Of a DNA stretch of 64,000 bases, positions 39,186 through 49,015 are shown one piece after another (within the stretch, counting starts at the first letter, position 1; the number at the start of each line of letters is the position of its first letter). The translations under genes and the position numbers were made by a program. The notes below the pieces were generated by a model. It was given only the letters and a program-made list of their open reading frames with translations, was not told the DNA's origin and ran no database searches. Source of the stretch: Paramesorhizobium salinisoli (GTDB lineage Bacteria; Pseudomonadota; Alphaproteobacteria; Rhizobiales; Rhizobiaceae); assembly GCF_003335045.1 (NCBI RefSeq), contig NZ_QOZG01000010.1, positions 1 to 64,000 on the forward strand, written 5' to 3'.

Positions 39186-39851
39186 ATGGCGACTTTCGTT
39201 ATAGTGCATGGTGCCTGGACCGGTGCCTGGGGCTGGGATCGCGTGGCCGAACAACTTCGTGCATCAGGACATGTCGTGCACGTGCCGACGCTGAGCGGAC
39301 TGGGGGAACGCTCGCATTTAGCCCTGCTGCCGATCACACTGAGCACCCACATAGAGGACATCGTTAACGAGATGGTCTGGCATGACCTCAACGATGTGGT
39401 GCTGGTCGCTCATTCCTATGGCGGGTTCGTTGCGACGGGGGTGGTTGAACGCGCCGCCGAGCGCATTGCCTCCATTGTGTATCTCGATGCCTTTATTCCC
39501 AGCAACGGCCAGTCCTTCGAGGACATCATGGGCAACAAACTGACTGGTCCGGTGGTGCCAGTCCCTGAAATCGGTGACAACGAATACGCCACAGGAGCCG
39601 AACGCGACCGGGTTGCTGCCCTTGCCACGCCGCAGCCCACCGGCACCTTCACTGAGCGCCTCAAAGTCACCGGCGCTTATCTCAAAATTGCTCGCAAAGC
39701 TTACATCCTCGCCACCGGCTGGGACGGCTTCGGCTCCATCGCTGCACCACTCCGTAAAGACCCCGCATGGAAAGTATACGAACTGCCATGTGGGCACGAC
39801 GTCCCGCTGCTAATGCCGAAGGAACTGGCGGAGTTGCTGGAAAAGGTCTGA
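39186..39851 (+). CDS. Alpha/beta-hydrolase
   Basis: 221 residues from ATG 39186 (GGAGGAG upstream). The oxyanion region FVIVHGAWTGAWGWD, the nucleophile elbow VLVAHSYGGF (Ser79) and a late His in LPCGHDVPLL make up the hydrolase triad. It belongs to the small esterase/hydroxynitrile-lyase-like group. The substrate is unknown; it is probably controlled by the divergent HxlR protein. Confidence 0.88.
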   Translation: MATFVIVHGAWTGAWGWDRVAEQLRASGHVVHVPTLSGLGERSHLALLPITLSTHIEDIVNEMVWHDLNDVVLVAHSYGGFVATGVVERAAERIASIVYLDAFIPSNGQSFEDIMGNKLTGPVVPVPEIGDNEYATGAERDRVAALATPQPTGTFTERLKVTGAYLKIARKAYILATGWDGFGSIAAPLRKDPAWKVYELPCGHDVPLLMPKELAELLEKV

Positions 39852-39984
39852 CTGGCTTGTTGACCTGCCGGTCTTGGCTGCCGCCTGCGCAACCTAGGCG
39901 TAGGCGCTCCCCAACATCCGGCGCTGCTCGCAAACGATGATAGCGTGCTCAGAATCATGGCCAGCGAAGGTGCGGTCATACCGG

Positions 39985-40190
39985 AACACCTACCGGCGCG
40001 ATTGTCTTTAATCTTGCTGAGCAGCATGCAGGCCTGCTGCCGAAGGATCACGATGCCCGCGCGCGTGCGATCACGTGGATGTTTGCCGCACTTAACACCG
40101 TCGAGCCGCCGATCCTCGAATTAACGACGGCAAAACTACTCGAAGGTGACAAACCTTGGAGCCAGGAGCGCTTGCCGCTGGTTCTTCCCT
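39985..40190 (+). pseudogene. Glutathione S-transferase relic
   Basis: GAIVFNLAEQHAGLLPKDHD, then RARAITWMFAALNTVEPPIL and LEGDKPWSQERLPLV match the junction of the N- and C-terminal GST domains. No thioredoxin-fold start and no C-terminal end remain. It abuts the quiC stop, so the catabolic block was joined here by a rearrangement. Confidence 0.65.
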
Positions 40191-42083
40191 TTAGACCTTT
40201 GGCATGCCCATGGGCCGCATGAAACGCTTCTGCGCGGCAATGCGAAACTGCGCATTTGGCGCGCCGTAACCCTTATAGCCGCCACGACGTTCGATGATCT
40301 CGAAGAAGAAGCCTTCCCCATAGCTAGGACTATAGAGTTGAAAATACTCACCATCTTCATCGCGATCATAAAGGATATGCCCGGTGCGCAGGCGTTCCAG
40401 CATGTCATCGTCGAGACCGAAGCGCGCATCCAGATCGTCATAATAGTTTGGCGATATGATCAGGGGCTTAAAACCGTTCTGGATTAAAGCCGAAGCGGTT
40501 GCAAAAATGTCATTGGTTGCGAATGCCATATGCTGGACAGCGGAGCCGAAATTCTCTGCAATGAAATGGCCTGCAAACGTACGGCGGTTCTCGGCGCCGT
40601 TCAAGGTGATGCGCAGCGTGCCGCTGTCATTCTCGATCGCCTGGCTTCGGACGAGGCCGGCCGGATCGACCACATCGACCATCGGTGTCTTGTGGGTCGC
40701 GAAGATCGAATTATAGAACAACAACCAGGTCAGCATCTCCTCATGACGCATGGTCTGCCCCATGTGATCGATGGCCGTCAATCCGCAATCGGCGGGTCCC
40801 TGCATATCCGCCATCGACAAAAACTCGATGTCCCAGACGTTGGCCAATTCGGTCTTTGCATCGATGAAATGCATGATGCCGCCGCCTACGCCGCGAATTG
40901 CGGGGATCTTCAGTTCGCCGGGACCGACTGGCTGTTCGAAAGGCTCGGCGCCCAGCGCCCGGGCGCGCGTCACGGTTGCCGCGGCATCTTCGACCTTGAG
41001 GCCGATGTCGCAGACGCTGGTGCCATGGACAAGATAGGAGGAATGAGCAAACCCCTCCCGCTCGGTGTTGATGACAAGCTTGATGTCACCCTGCTGCCAG
41101 AGCGCCAGGTCCTTGGAAATGTGCCGGCCGGTTCGCTTGAACCCCAAGGTGTGCAGCATTGCGCCGAGGTCCTCGGCCTCTCTTTCATCAGCTGCGAATT
41201 CGACGAATTCGATACCTGATACGGCCACGCGATCCGGCATTTCTGGCACGTGGAAGCTCGACGCCGGTTCGGCGCGGCGCACCTGGTCGGCCAGATAAAG
41301 AAGCGAGCGGTGGCCGTCGATGGAAATTGCCTTCGGCGAACCACCCCTGAACTGGTCGTTGAAGATTTCAAGCGAGAGCGGCCCATCATAGCCGGTTGCG
41401 GACACGGCACGCATAAAATCGGCAACTGGTAAATCGCCTTCACCCGGCATGTTGCGGAAATGCCTGCTCCAGTAAAGCAGGTCCATGTCGATCATCGGTG
41501 CATCGGCGAGTTGCACGAAGAAAATGCGGTTGCCGGGAATTGCCCGGATGGAATTGACGTCTATCTTTCGCGCCAGCGTATGAAAGGAATCCAGGATCAG
41601 CCCGACATTGGGGTGATCCGCCCGCCGAACGATCTCCCAGGCGTCACGATGGTCGCTGATGTGGCGCCCCCAAGCGAGCGCCTCATAGCCGACACGCAGA
41701 CCGCGCTTGGCAGCGCGCTCTCCCAATGCGTGGAAATCTGCGGCCGCGCGGTCTATGCCTCCCAGTGAAAAGGGCGAGACATTGGAGCAGACCAGCATCA
41801 GATCCGTGCCCAGTTCCTCCATCAGGTCGAACTTGCGTTCCGCCCTGTCGAAGGTCCGCGACCGCTGCGGTTCGGGCATGCCTTCGAAATCTCGAAAGGG
41901 CTGGAACAGAGATATTTCGAGCCCATGGTCCTGCACCATCCGGCCGACTTCTGCCGGCGTGCCGTCGAAGGCGAGAAAATCGTTCTCAAAGATTTCGATG
42001 CCATCAAACCCAGCGGACGCTATTGCAGCAAGCTTTTCGGCCAGGTCGCCGCTGATGGAAACAGTCGCGATCGCAGTTTTCAT
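40191..42083 (-). CDS. quiC: 3-dehydroshikimate dehydratase fused to HPPD-like domain (QuiC-type)
   Basis: 630 residues. N-terminal 280: a TIM barrel of the sugar isomerase/AP-endonuclease-2 type (GFDGIEIFENDFLAFDGTPA; metal-site motifs LILDSFH and SLEIFND) that dehydrates 3-dehydroshikimate to protocatechuate. C-terminal 340: two vicinal-oxygen-chelate modules like 4-hydroxyphenylpyruvate dioxygenase. The iron-binding triad looks complete: His440 (AIDHMGQ), His518 (AVQHMAF) and Glu595 (FFFEIIERRGG), with normal spacing. The ATG at 42083 overlaps the aroE stop (ATGA). Last gene of the TTT-aroE-quiC run. Confidence 0.9.
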   Translation of the reverse strand: MKTAIATVSISGDLAEKLAAIASAGFDGIEIFENDFLAFDGTPAEVGRMVQDHGLEISLFQPFRDFEGMPEPQRSRTFDRAERKFDLMEELGTDLMLVCSNVSPFSLGGIDRAAADFHALGERAAKRGLRVGYEALAWGRHISDHRDAWEIVRRADHPNVGLILDSFHTLARKIDVNSIRAIPGNRIFFVQLADAPMIDMDLLYWSRHFRNMPGEGDLPVADFMRAVSATGYDGPLSLEIFNDQFRGGSPKAISIDGHRSLLYLADQVRRAEPASSFHVPEMPDRVAVSGIEFVEFAADEREAEDLGAMLHTLGFKRTGRHISKDLALWQQGDIKLVINTEREGFAHSSYLVHGTSVCDIGLKVEDAAATVTRARALGAEPFEQPVGPGELKIPAIRGVGGGIMHFIDAKTELANVWDIEFLSMADMQGPADCGLTAIDHMGQTMRHEEMLTWLLFYNSIFATHKTPMVDVVDPAGLVRSQAIENDSGTLRITLNGAENRRTFAGHFIAENFGSAVQHMAFATNDIFATASALIQNGFKPLIISPNYYDDLDARFGLDDDMLERLRTGHILYDRDEDGEYFQLYSPSYGEGFFFEIIERRGGYKGYGAPNAQFRIAAQKRFMRPMGMPKV

Positions 42084-42940
42084 CCAAGCACCCCTGTTTC
42101 GGCGGCCGCCGCGATCAGCTCCGCACGCAGGGCGGCGGGGTCAACCGCGGCCCCGGTGAAGAAATGGAAGGCATCGACGCCTTGATGAAAGAACAGTTCA
42201 TAACCACTGATGACCGCCAGGCCAGCGGCACGAGCATCGTTCATGAATACGGTATCGACGGGGGTATATACGGCATCGAAAGCCCACCGCTGGCGGCCGA
42301 GCACCGCCTTTGGAATGGCGGTGCCGGGATAACCGACCATACCAAGCGGTGTGCAGTTGATCAGACCGTCAGCATCCGCCGCCGCGTCCTCGATCGCGGG
42401 GACGACCTCGACCGCCATTGCCGATCCGGATCGTTCGAGCGCGAGGCGTAGCGACCAGGCCCTCTGCGAATCGCGGTCGAAGATGGCAAGATGCGTGCAG
42501 CCGAGGCCCGCGAGCCCGAAGGCCACAGCCTTGCCGACGCCACCGGCCCCTGCCATCGCCACCTTTCCGGGAAAGGCCGCACCGAAGGTCTTGCGGAAGG
42601 CGCTCATGAATCCGGTGTAATCAGTGTTATGGCCCGAAGGCAGCGTGCGGTCGAAGACCACTGTGTTACAGGCACCGATTGCGGCAATCGCCGGATCGGC
42701 GATGCCGACAAGCGCTGTCACCTGTTCCTTATAGGGATACGTGATGTTGATCCCGCGAAATCCTTCACATTTGCAGAGACCGAACACCGCCCCGAAATCC
42801 CGTCCAAGATCGGCCGGGATCAGCCTGTCATAGGTGACAGTGAGCCCACAGAGCCGCCCAGCCAGCACATGAAGCAGCGGAGACTGAGATCGGGCTATAT
42901 TGTCACCGATCAATCCCAGGCGGACGGTGGTATCAGGCAT
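42080..42940 (-). CDS. aroE: Shikimate 5-dehydrogenase, catabolic
   Basis: 286 residues from ATG 42940. Catalytic Lys71 (NITYPYKEQ) and Asp107 (HNTDYTG) are present; the nucleotide-binding loop is MAGAGGVGKAVAF. Oxidises shikimate (possibly quinate) to the 3-dehydro compound. Its position between a TTT transporter and quiC shows a catabolic rather than biosynthetic role. A longer upstream frame inside tctA is rejected. Confidence 0.9.
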   Translation of the reverse strand: MPDTTVRLGLIGDNIARSQSPLLHVLAGRLCGLTVTYDRLIPADLGRDFGAVFGLCKCEGFRGINITYPYKEQVTALVGIADPAIAAIGACNTVVFDRTLPSGHNTDYTGFMSAFRKTFGAAFPGKVAMAGAGGVGKAVAFGLAGLGCTHLAIFDRDSQRAWSLRLALERSGSAMAVEVVPAIEDAAADADGLINCTPLGMVGYPGTAIPKAVLGRQRWAFDAVYTPVDTVFMNDARAAGLAVISGYELFFHQGVDAFHFFTGAAVDPAALRAELIAAAAETGVLG

Positions 42941-42965
42941 TCGTCGTCTCTTTCGTATTGTGCGG

Positions 42966-44477
42966 TCAGCTTTTTTCCGGTACGGCCAAACCCCGCGCCT
43001 TGAACCTTTTCCACAGCGGCGTCTGGCCAAGCAAAATGAGGACAATGGCCACAAACAGCGTGGCTGAAAGGGGACTGGACAGCATTCCGGTAAAGAACGC
43101 CGGCAGGCTTTCCCGTTCGGAAATGATGGCCCGGCGCCAATTGTCGTCCATCAGGCGGCTCAAGATGATGCCGAGCACGATCGGGCCGACCTGATACCCG
43201 TAAAGCTTCATGAAATAGCCGAGAACGCCGAAACCGAGCATCCACCAGACATCGGATACCGAATTGTTGATCGAATAGGCGCCAACGACGCTCAGGAGCA
43301 AGATCAGTGGGAAAAGCACGCTCTTCGGGCATTCGATGATCCTGGTGAATATCTTGATGCCGGTCAGCCCGAAAATCAGCATGAAGAAATTAGCGAGAGT
43401 CAGGTTCCCGACCGTGAACCAGAACATATCGGGCTTTTCTATCAGCAGCAGCGGCCCGGGATTAAGACCATGAATGAACAGCGCGCCGATGATGACCGCG
43501 GTGACGGCATCGCCTGGAATGCCCAGGGTCAGCATCGGAATATAGGCGCCGCCGACCGCCGCATTGTTGGCCGATTCCGGACCGACCAGGCCCTCTTTTG
43601 CCCCTTGCCCGAAAGGAACCTCAGGGTTCTTTGTAACCCTTTTGGCATGATCATAAGCCATGAGTGCCGCGATATCGCCGCCGGTTCCCGGAAGCGCGCC
43701 GATGATGACGCCGATGGCCGAGGTCTGCAGGCTGAGCGGCAGGTATTTCTTCAGATCGGCAAGGGATGGGATGATCTTGTCCACCCGTTGCTTGATCGCC
43801 GGTATGTGCAGCGTGTGCAATTGCAGCAGCGCCTCGGATACGCCGAAAAGACCGATCATGAGCGCTATGGAAGAGATGCCGTTCATCAGCTCGACGGAAC
43901 CAAAGGTGAAGCGCTGCTCCGCCGTCATGGGATCGAGTCCGACCGTCCCGAGCAACATGCCAAACGCGCCGGCGAAGATGCCCTTGGCGAGGCTTTCTCC
44001 AGAAAGAGCGCCAACAAGCAGGATGCCCATCATTGCAAGCAGCATGTAATCACGCGGCTGGAACTTGATCGCGAATTCACTCACAGCCGGGGCAGCAACC
44101 GCCAGCACCGCGATGCCGATAAAGCCGCCGAAAAAGGACATTACCGTCGATAGTCCGATGGCGTTTCCGGCCTCACCCTTTTTGGCCATGGGATAGCCGT
44201 CGATGGCTGTGGCGATCGCGGCCGGAGCGCCTGGAATATTGAGCAGGATGGCCGTGCGCGAGCCGCCATAAACGCCACCCATGAAAATTCCGTTCATCAA
44301 CGCCAGCGCGTGGTTGACCTCCCAACTGAAGGTGAAGGAGATCAGGATCGATACCGCCATGGTGACGGACAGACCGGGAATGGCGCCGATATAGATGCCG
44401 GCGAATGTGCCAAGAGCGGTTAATGCGAGCAACTCTGGCTGCAGCCAGGATGCGAAGAGATAAGAGAATGCGTCCAT
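42966..44477 (-). CDS. TTT transporter large membrane subunit (TctA family), shikimate cluster
   Basis: 503 residues, about 12 helices. Motifs: YIGAIPGLSVTMAVSILISF, AILLNIPGAPAAIATAIDGY, and TLGIPGDAVTAVIIGALFIH. It starts 3 bases after tctB and ends 25 bases before aroE. It probably transports a shikimate-pathway or aromatic acid; that substrate is inferred from the neighbours only. Confidence 0.92.
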   Translation of the reverse strand: MDAFSYLFASWLQPELLALTALGTFAGIYIGAIPGLSVTMAVSILISFTFSWEVNHALALMNGIFMGGVYGGSRTAILLNIPGAPAAIATAIDGYPMAKKGEAGNAIGLSTVMSFFGGFIGIAVLAVAAPAVSEFAIKFQPRDYMLLAMMGILLVGALSGESLAKGIFAGAFGMLLGTVGLDPMTAEQRFTFGSVELMNGISSIALMIGLFGVSEALLQLHTLHIPAIKQRVDKIIPSLADLKKYLPLSLQTSAIGVIIGALPGTGGDIAALMAYDHAKRVTKNPEVPFGQGAKEGLVGPESANNAAVGGAYIPMLTLGIPGDAVTAVIIGALFIHGLNPGPLLLIEKPDMFWFTVGNLTLANFFMLIFGLTGIKIFTRIIECPKSVLFPLILLLSVVGAYSINNSVSDVWWMLGFGVLGYFMKLYGYQVGPIVLGIILSRLMDDNWRRAIISERESLPAFFTGMLSSPLSATLFVAIVLILLGQTPLWKRFKARGLAVPEKS

Positions 44478-44480
44478 GGC

Positions 44481-44999
44481 TCAGTGCCTCCCGCTGAAAT
44501 AGTCACCGATAGTGGAGATGATCGCCCGTTCGGGGATAATTCCCTCCGGCAGCACCACCTGAAAGATCAAGCGGAAGATGACGTAAACGCCAATGATCGA
44601 CACCACCGATAACAGGAGCGCGCGCCCAAAGCGCCCGCGCTCCAAAAGCCAGATGGAGGAAAGAAGAAACAGGAAGGAAGCGAGCAGAAATCCCAGCGGC
44701 TTCAAAACCAATGAAAAGGCCAGAATAATGAGGCTGAACAGGAGAACGATCGGCGGCAGGATCTCTTTGCGAAAGCCGGTAAAGCCGCCGCCAGGTGAGG
44801 AAAGGCCGAGCGATTTGATCAATATGCCGGCCGAGGTAAGCACCATGATGGCGCTCATCGCCATCGGGAAGGTTCCGGGTGAACTGAGTGCGGAAAAACC
44901 CGAAATCAGATAGGCCTGCCAGAACATGAACAGGCTGAAGCCGAGTATGACGGCGTTGAATGCGATCGCGCCTGGGCGTCTTGTTTGCTGCTTTGACAT
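44481..44999 (-). CDS. TTT transporter small membrane subunit (TctB family), shikimate cluster
   Basis: 172 residues from ATG 44999, with GGGAGGAGG upstream (an ATG at 45029 has none). Four helices, including AIAFNAVILGFSLFMFWQAY and ILPPIVLLFSLIILAFSLVL. Adjacent to tctA (3-base gap). Confidence 0.85.
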   Translation of the reverse strand: MSKQQTRRPGAIAFNAVILGFSLFMFWQAYLISGFSALSSPGTFPMAMSAIMVLTSAGILIKSLGLSSPGGGFTGFRKEILPPIVLLFSLIILAFSLVLKPLGFLLASFLFLLSSIWLLERGRFGRALLLSVVSIIGVYVIFRLIFQVVLPEGIIPERAIISTIGDYFSGRH

Positions 45000-45112
45000 G
45001 ATATGCCTCCTCCCATCGCGGCGGAGCAAAACCCGCTCCGCCGACGCGCTACCCCAAGGTGGAGCGGCCGGGATTTATTCTTTCCGATAACCGCTCTTTT
45101 GGTCGACCCGTT

Positions 45113-46108
45113 TCAGGGCTTCGCGATGCCGAACTCCTCCGGCGAGTTCTTTGCAATACCGGCATCGTAGACGACCCACGCGGTGGTCGATTGCCATTTC
45201 TTGAGGAAATTGTCCGCCTCATCGCCCGAAATATTGAGCGAAACATAACCGCGATCGCTCAGAAGCTTCTGGAATTCAGCGTTTTGCGCACCAGTCTTGA
45301 AGGCCTCGACGAGCTTGGCCTTGACATCATCAGGCGTGTCGCGCTTGACGAAGACGCCGAAGAACGGACCCCAGGGCAGATATTTCTTGAATTCCGGATA
45401 ATCGGCGGTGATCGGCTTGGCATCGGGCAGAACCGGGCTTGCCTGCCCGTCGATAATACCCAGCACCTTGATACGACCAGCCTTGACGTGTTCGGCGGCG
45501 ACACCGAGGACCGCCGGCATGAAATCCACCGCGCCGCCCTGCATGGCGGTCAGCGCTGGCCCGTCGCCATCGAAGGGGACAGCGGTCACCTTGAAGCCAA
45601 GCTCAGCCGACAACATGCCGCCGACGACCGAGGGCAAACCACCGGGACCGGTGGAACCCATTTTGACCTGACCCGGATTGGCCTGAACATATTCGACGAG
45701 TTCCTTGATCGTGTTGAATGGCGCATCGTTGTTGGCCACGAGAACAGGTACGCCGCGTGCCAGAACATTGACCGGATAGAAGTCGTTATAGTCGAGTTTC
45801 GAAATACCCATGACTTTGTAAAGCTGCGGGTTTTCGGCACTCATCAAAAGCGTGTATCCGTCGGCGGGCTGGCTTGCGACAAACTGCGTTGCAATGGCGC
45901 CCACGCCGCCCGTCTTGTTGGTCATGACAATGCTGCGGCCGAGTACCTTCTCCGCATGAGGGGAAACCGCGCGCATCACGAGGTCGGTACTTCCGCCCGC
46001 GCCCCACTGGATGATACCCTGGAGATCCTGCTCAGGGAAATCCGCTGCGGTAGCGGTTCCGACAAACAATGCGAGGGCGGCAATCGCCCCTGTAAACTTA
46101 CCAATCAT
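45113..46108 (-). CDS. TTT transporter periplasmic binding protein (TctC family), shikimate cluster
   Basis: 331 residues from ATG 46108 (GGGAGGAT upstream). Signal peptide MIGKFTGAIAALALFVGTATA. Mature protein with QGIIQWGAGGSTDLVMRAV and MTNKTGGVGAIATQFVASQP, the carboxylate-binding loops of the family. First gene of the TTT-aroE-quiC operon, just downstream of a LysR gene on the same strand. Confidence 0.9.
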   Translation of the reverse strand: MIGKFTGAIAALALFVGTATAADFPEQDLQGIIQWGAGGSTDLVMRAVSPHAEKVLGRSIVMTNKTGGVGAIATQFVASQPADGYTLLMSAENPQLYKVMGISKLDYNDFYPVNVLARGVPVLVANNDAPFNTIKELVEYVQANPGQVKMGSTGPGGLPSVVGGMLSAELGFKVTAVPFDGDGPALTAMQGGAVDFMPAVLGVAAEHVKAGRIKVLGIIDGQASPVLPDAKPITADYPEFKKYLPWGPFFGVFVKRDTPDDVKAKLVEAFKTGAQNAEFQKLLSDRGYVSLNISGDEADNFLKKWQSTTAWVVYDAGIAKNSPEEFGIAKP

Positions 46109-46277
46109 TTCGAATCCTCCCAATAATCCAGAACGCAGATTGATCTTGAACCGCACGCTCAATTCCTCTGATGAGCATGTGCCGCTTATCCCACTATCAG
46201 CAGCAAGGTCTTCACACGAATGTCAAGAATCCCGCCATAACGCAAATACCAATTTTTCCACTCAATATATCATCTTG

Positions 46278-47198
46278 TTATGAATGGCCCGCCGCGACGC
46301 CATTGCGGATATACTCCTCCATGGCGTCGCGCAGCATCATCACAAACGCTTCCGCATAGCTGGAAAGCGCAGCATCCGCACGGTAGGCGACATATGTCTG
46401 AAAGCTCGTCTCGTCACTGATCGGGATAATCGCAAGCCCCCGATCGGTCATATCGGCGACGGTGAAGGCGTCAATCACGGCAATACCGAGGTTCTGCTTG
46501 ACGAGCGCGCAGACCGTCGTGCCGAAACGCGCCCGGATGGAAATGTTGTAATCGAGGTTTTCCCGCTCGAAGATACCCGCCATGATCGCTCCGTAAGGAT
46601 CCCGCGGATCGATGCCGATGAGGGGGTATTTAACGATTTCGCGCGCCGATATGATCGATTTTTCTGCCACCGGATGGTCCCTGGCGGCGATGCATACGAG
46701 TTTCCCCTTTGCCAAGGGTTCAAAAGTGATCGAGGGATGCTCGAACAAGTAGCTCATCACCACCACTTCGCCCTTGTTCAGCATCAGATAATCGATTGCC
46801 TCCTCGATTTTCAGGATCTCGAAATTCACGAGGATATCAGGGTAGCGCCGCCGGATTGCTGCCACCGCGTGCGGGACCATGACATTGGCAATGCTGGGCA
46901 CCGAGCCCAGAGCCAACTCAACATCGCGGCCCCGTTCCAACTGGCCGATCGAAAACTGCAGGTCCTCGACCTTCCTGTGTACCTCCTGCAACTGCGCAAA
47001 AATGTCCTGAGCCTCGCGCGTTGGAACATAACGTCCCGCCTTGCGGATAAACAGCTTGATACCGAGCGAACTCTCGATGTGCTTCATCGTGCGACTGATG
47101 CCCGGTTGCGCGATATTCATTAGCCGCGCTGCGCCGGCAATCGTTCCGGCAACCATGATCGACCGAATCACCTCGATCTGTCGCAATGTCAGCATCAC
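46278..47198 (-). CDS. LysR-family regulator, probably of the TTT-aroE-quiC genes
   Basis: 306 residues, GGGGGAGGAGGG upstream. N-terminal helix-turn-helix (AGAARLMNIAQPGISRTMKH) and a periplasmic-binding-like effector domain. It sits between pcaB and the TctC gene on the same strand, with a 169-base gap before the latter. By position it may respond to shikimate, dehydroshikimate or protocatechuate. Confidence 0.9.
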   Translation of the reverse strand: MMLTLRQIEVIRSIMVAGTIAGAARLMNIAQPGISRTMKHIESSLGIKLFIRKAGRYVPTREAQDIFAQLQEVHRKVEDLQFSIGQLERGRDVELALGSVPSIANVMVPHAVAAIRRRYPDILVNFEILKIEEAIDYLMLNKGEVVVMSYLFEHPSITFEPLAKGKLVCIAARDHPVAEKSIISAREIVKYPLIGIDPRDPYGAIMAGIFERENLDYNISIRARFGTTVCALVKQNLGIAVIDAFTVADMTDRGLAIIPISDETSFQTYVAYRADAALSSYAEAFVMMLRDAMEEYIRNGVAAGHS

Positions 47199-47343
47199 AC
47201 CCTCCTCCCCCGGCTTTCCATATACCGCGCCTTACCGTCCCAGCGCGTCAGGCGGACAACCTGATTGCAACAAGCCCTTCTAATTGCTTATGCAAAATAT
47301 AAAACTCGGTGATCGATATTCGAACGGCGATGTTTTCGAATGT

Positions 47344-48393
47344 TCAATGCCTGCCGATGCGAACGATATTGTCGGTAAGAGCCAATGCCAGATTGAGCGC
47401 GCCGCCTGATGTGGCAGCCATCTGCGGCAAGATCATCCATTCGAGCATCCAGGCCGCGCCTGACCGTTCCTGCTCGTGCACCATCGCCTGGTGCAAACCC
47501 GAAATCTGCACGGCGTTGAACCGAGCCAGACTGACCAGCACTTCCGCCGTGACCGGATTCTGCTTGTGCGACATGGCCGATGAACTGCCGCCGCCCGCAA
47601 GAGAAAGCTCATGTCCCAATTGGGCCATGAGCGCGATATCCAGACCGAATTTGCCGAGGCTACCCGATATGAGTGACAGGAGATTGCCGAAATCCGCAAT
47701 GAAAGCGCGTTGATTATGCCATTGCGGCCTGTCGGCAATATCAAGTCGCTTCGCCAGTTCTTTGCGAAGTTCGACGCCTTGGGTACCGAATTTCTCCAGC
47801 GTTCCCGCCGCGCCGCCGAATTGAACCGGGAACTGAACGGTTGCAAGCCGTTCCTGACAATTCGCCAGTGGCGCAAGCCAGCTCGCAATGCGATCAGCCG
47901 CCATTATCGGAATGGCAGGTTGCATGCGCGTATGGGCGGTCAGCCCGTTGTTTCCGAATGTCGCCTCGAGCCTGCCCAACTTGCCGGAGAGTTGCTGTAT
48001 CCGGCCAAACAGGATTTGGCTGACGCGTTTCAGCCTTAAAATGAGGCTCGTATCGATGACATCCTGGCTGGTGGCGCCGAAGTGCACGTGGCTTGCGAAC
48101 TCCACTCCAACAGCGTTGCGAAGCTGGCCGACCAGTTCGGGAATGATGGTGCCGTCGCGTGCTGCCGCACGCTCCAGGGCAGCAATGTCAGGCTCGAATG
48201 TGCCTGCAGCCTCGCTGATCCTGCTCGCGGCCGCAGCGGGTATGAGCCTGAGCGATGCCTGGGCTTGCGCCAATGCAGCCTCAAATCGAACCATGGCGGC
48301 GATATCGGCGGAAGAGACGAAAAGCCCCGTGATCTCTTCGTCTCTACCGAAAAGACCTGTCAGGAACGGATGTTCGAAAACCGAAATACTCAT
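47344..48393 (-). CDS. pcaB: 3-carboxy-cis,cis-muconate cycloisomerase
   Basis: 349 residues. Fumarase/aspartase superfamily signature GGGSSSAMSHKQNP (flexible loop with catalytic Ser) and HFGATSQDVIDTSL are present. Lactonises 3-carboxymuconate, the product of PcaHG. Last gene of pcaDCHGB, 3 bases after pcaG. Confidence 0.95.
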   Translation of the reverse strand: MSISVFEHPFLTGLFGRDEEITGLFVSSADIAAMVRFEAALAQAQASLRLIPAAAASRISEAAGTFEPDIAALERAAARDGTIIPELVGQLRNAVGVEFASHVHFGATSQDVIDTSLILRLKRVSQILFGRIQQLSGKLGRLEATFGNNGLTAHTRMQPAIPIMAADRIASWLAPLANCQERLATVQFPVQFGGAAGTLEKFGTQGVELRKELAKRLDIADRPQWHNQRAFIADFGNLLSLISGSLGKFGLDIALMAQLGHELSLAGGGSSSAMSHKQNPVTAEVLVSLARFNAVQISGLHQAMVHEQERSGAAWMLEWMILPQMAATSGGALNLALALTDNIVRIGRH

Positions 48394-48396
48394 CGT

Positions 48397-49014
48397 TCAG
48401 ATATCAAAAAATACGGTTTCCTTCTCGCCCTGCAGGTGAATGTCGAAATGGTAGACATCGCCTTCGCGTAGTCCGATGAGCGTTTGCATGCGCATCCGGT
48501 GCTCGATCCGCGCGAGAACCGGATCTTCTGTATTGGCTGCTTCTTCGTCCGAAAAATACATCCGCGTTTGCAGGCCGAGATTAATGCCACGTGCCACGAT
48601 CCACAAGGTGACATGCGGCGCCATAAGCCGTCCGTCCCTGAACGGAACGCGACCCGGCTTGATCGTCTCGAAGACGAATTCACCTGTTTCCATATTGCTT
48701 GGGCAGCGGCCCCAGCCGGGGAAATTCGGATCAGCCCGGCCGCCCGTTTCAGACGGGCTGTTATAGAGTCCTTTGGCATCGGCCTGCCAGATTTCGACGA
48801 GCGCGTCGCGCAGCGGCGCACCGATCCCGTCTATGACGCGGCCTTTGATGGTGATGCGTTCGCCGATGGTTTTGTCATTGCACAGCGAACCGGAACCCAG
48901 ATCCTCTGCGGAGATCCCGTTGATGCCGACGAAGTTTGGCGTCAATCCGATATGGACATACGGGCCGGCGGTCTGGGAAGTGGTTTCCTTGAGATAGCCG
49001 AGCGGTTGCGCCAT
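48397..49014 (-). CDS. pcaG: Protocatechuate 3,4-dioxygenase alpha subunit
   Basis: 205 residues from ATG 49014, 1 base after the pcaH stop. Intradiol dioxygenase fold (TIKGRVIDGIGAPLRDALVE, IWQADAKGLYNSP). As expected for the alpha subunit, the iron-ligand pair is not conserved (PHVTLWI in place of PAHIHFS). Pairs with PcaH to cleave protocatechuate. Confidence 0.95.
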   Translation of the reverse strand: MAQPLGYLKETTSQTAGPYVHIGLTPNFVGINGISAEDLGSGSLCNDKTIGERITIKGRVIDGIGAPLRDALVEIWQADAKGLYNSPSETGGRADPNFPGWGRCPSNMETGEFVFETIKPGRVPFRDGRLMAPHVTLWIVARGINLGLQTRMYFSDEEAANTEDPVLARIEHRMRMQTLIGLREGDVYHFDIHLQGEKETVFFDI

Positions 49015-49015
49015 G

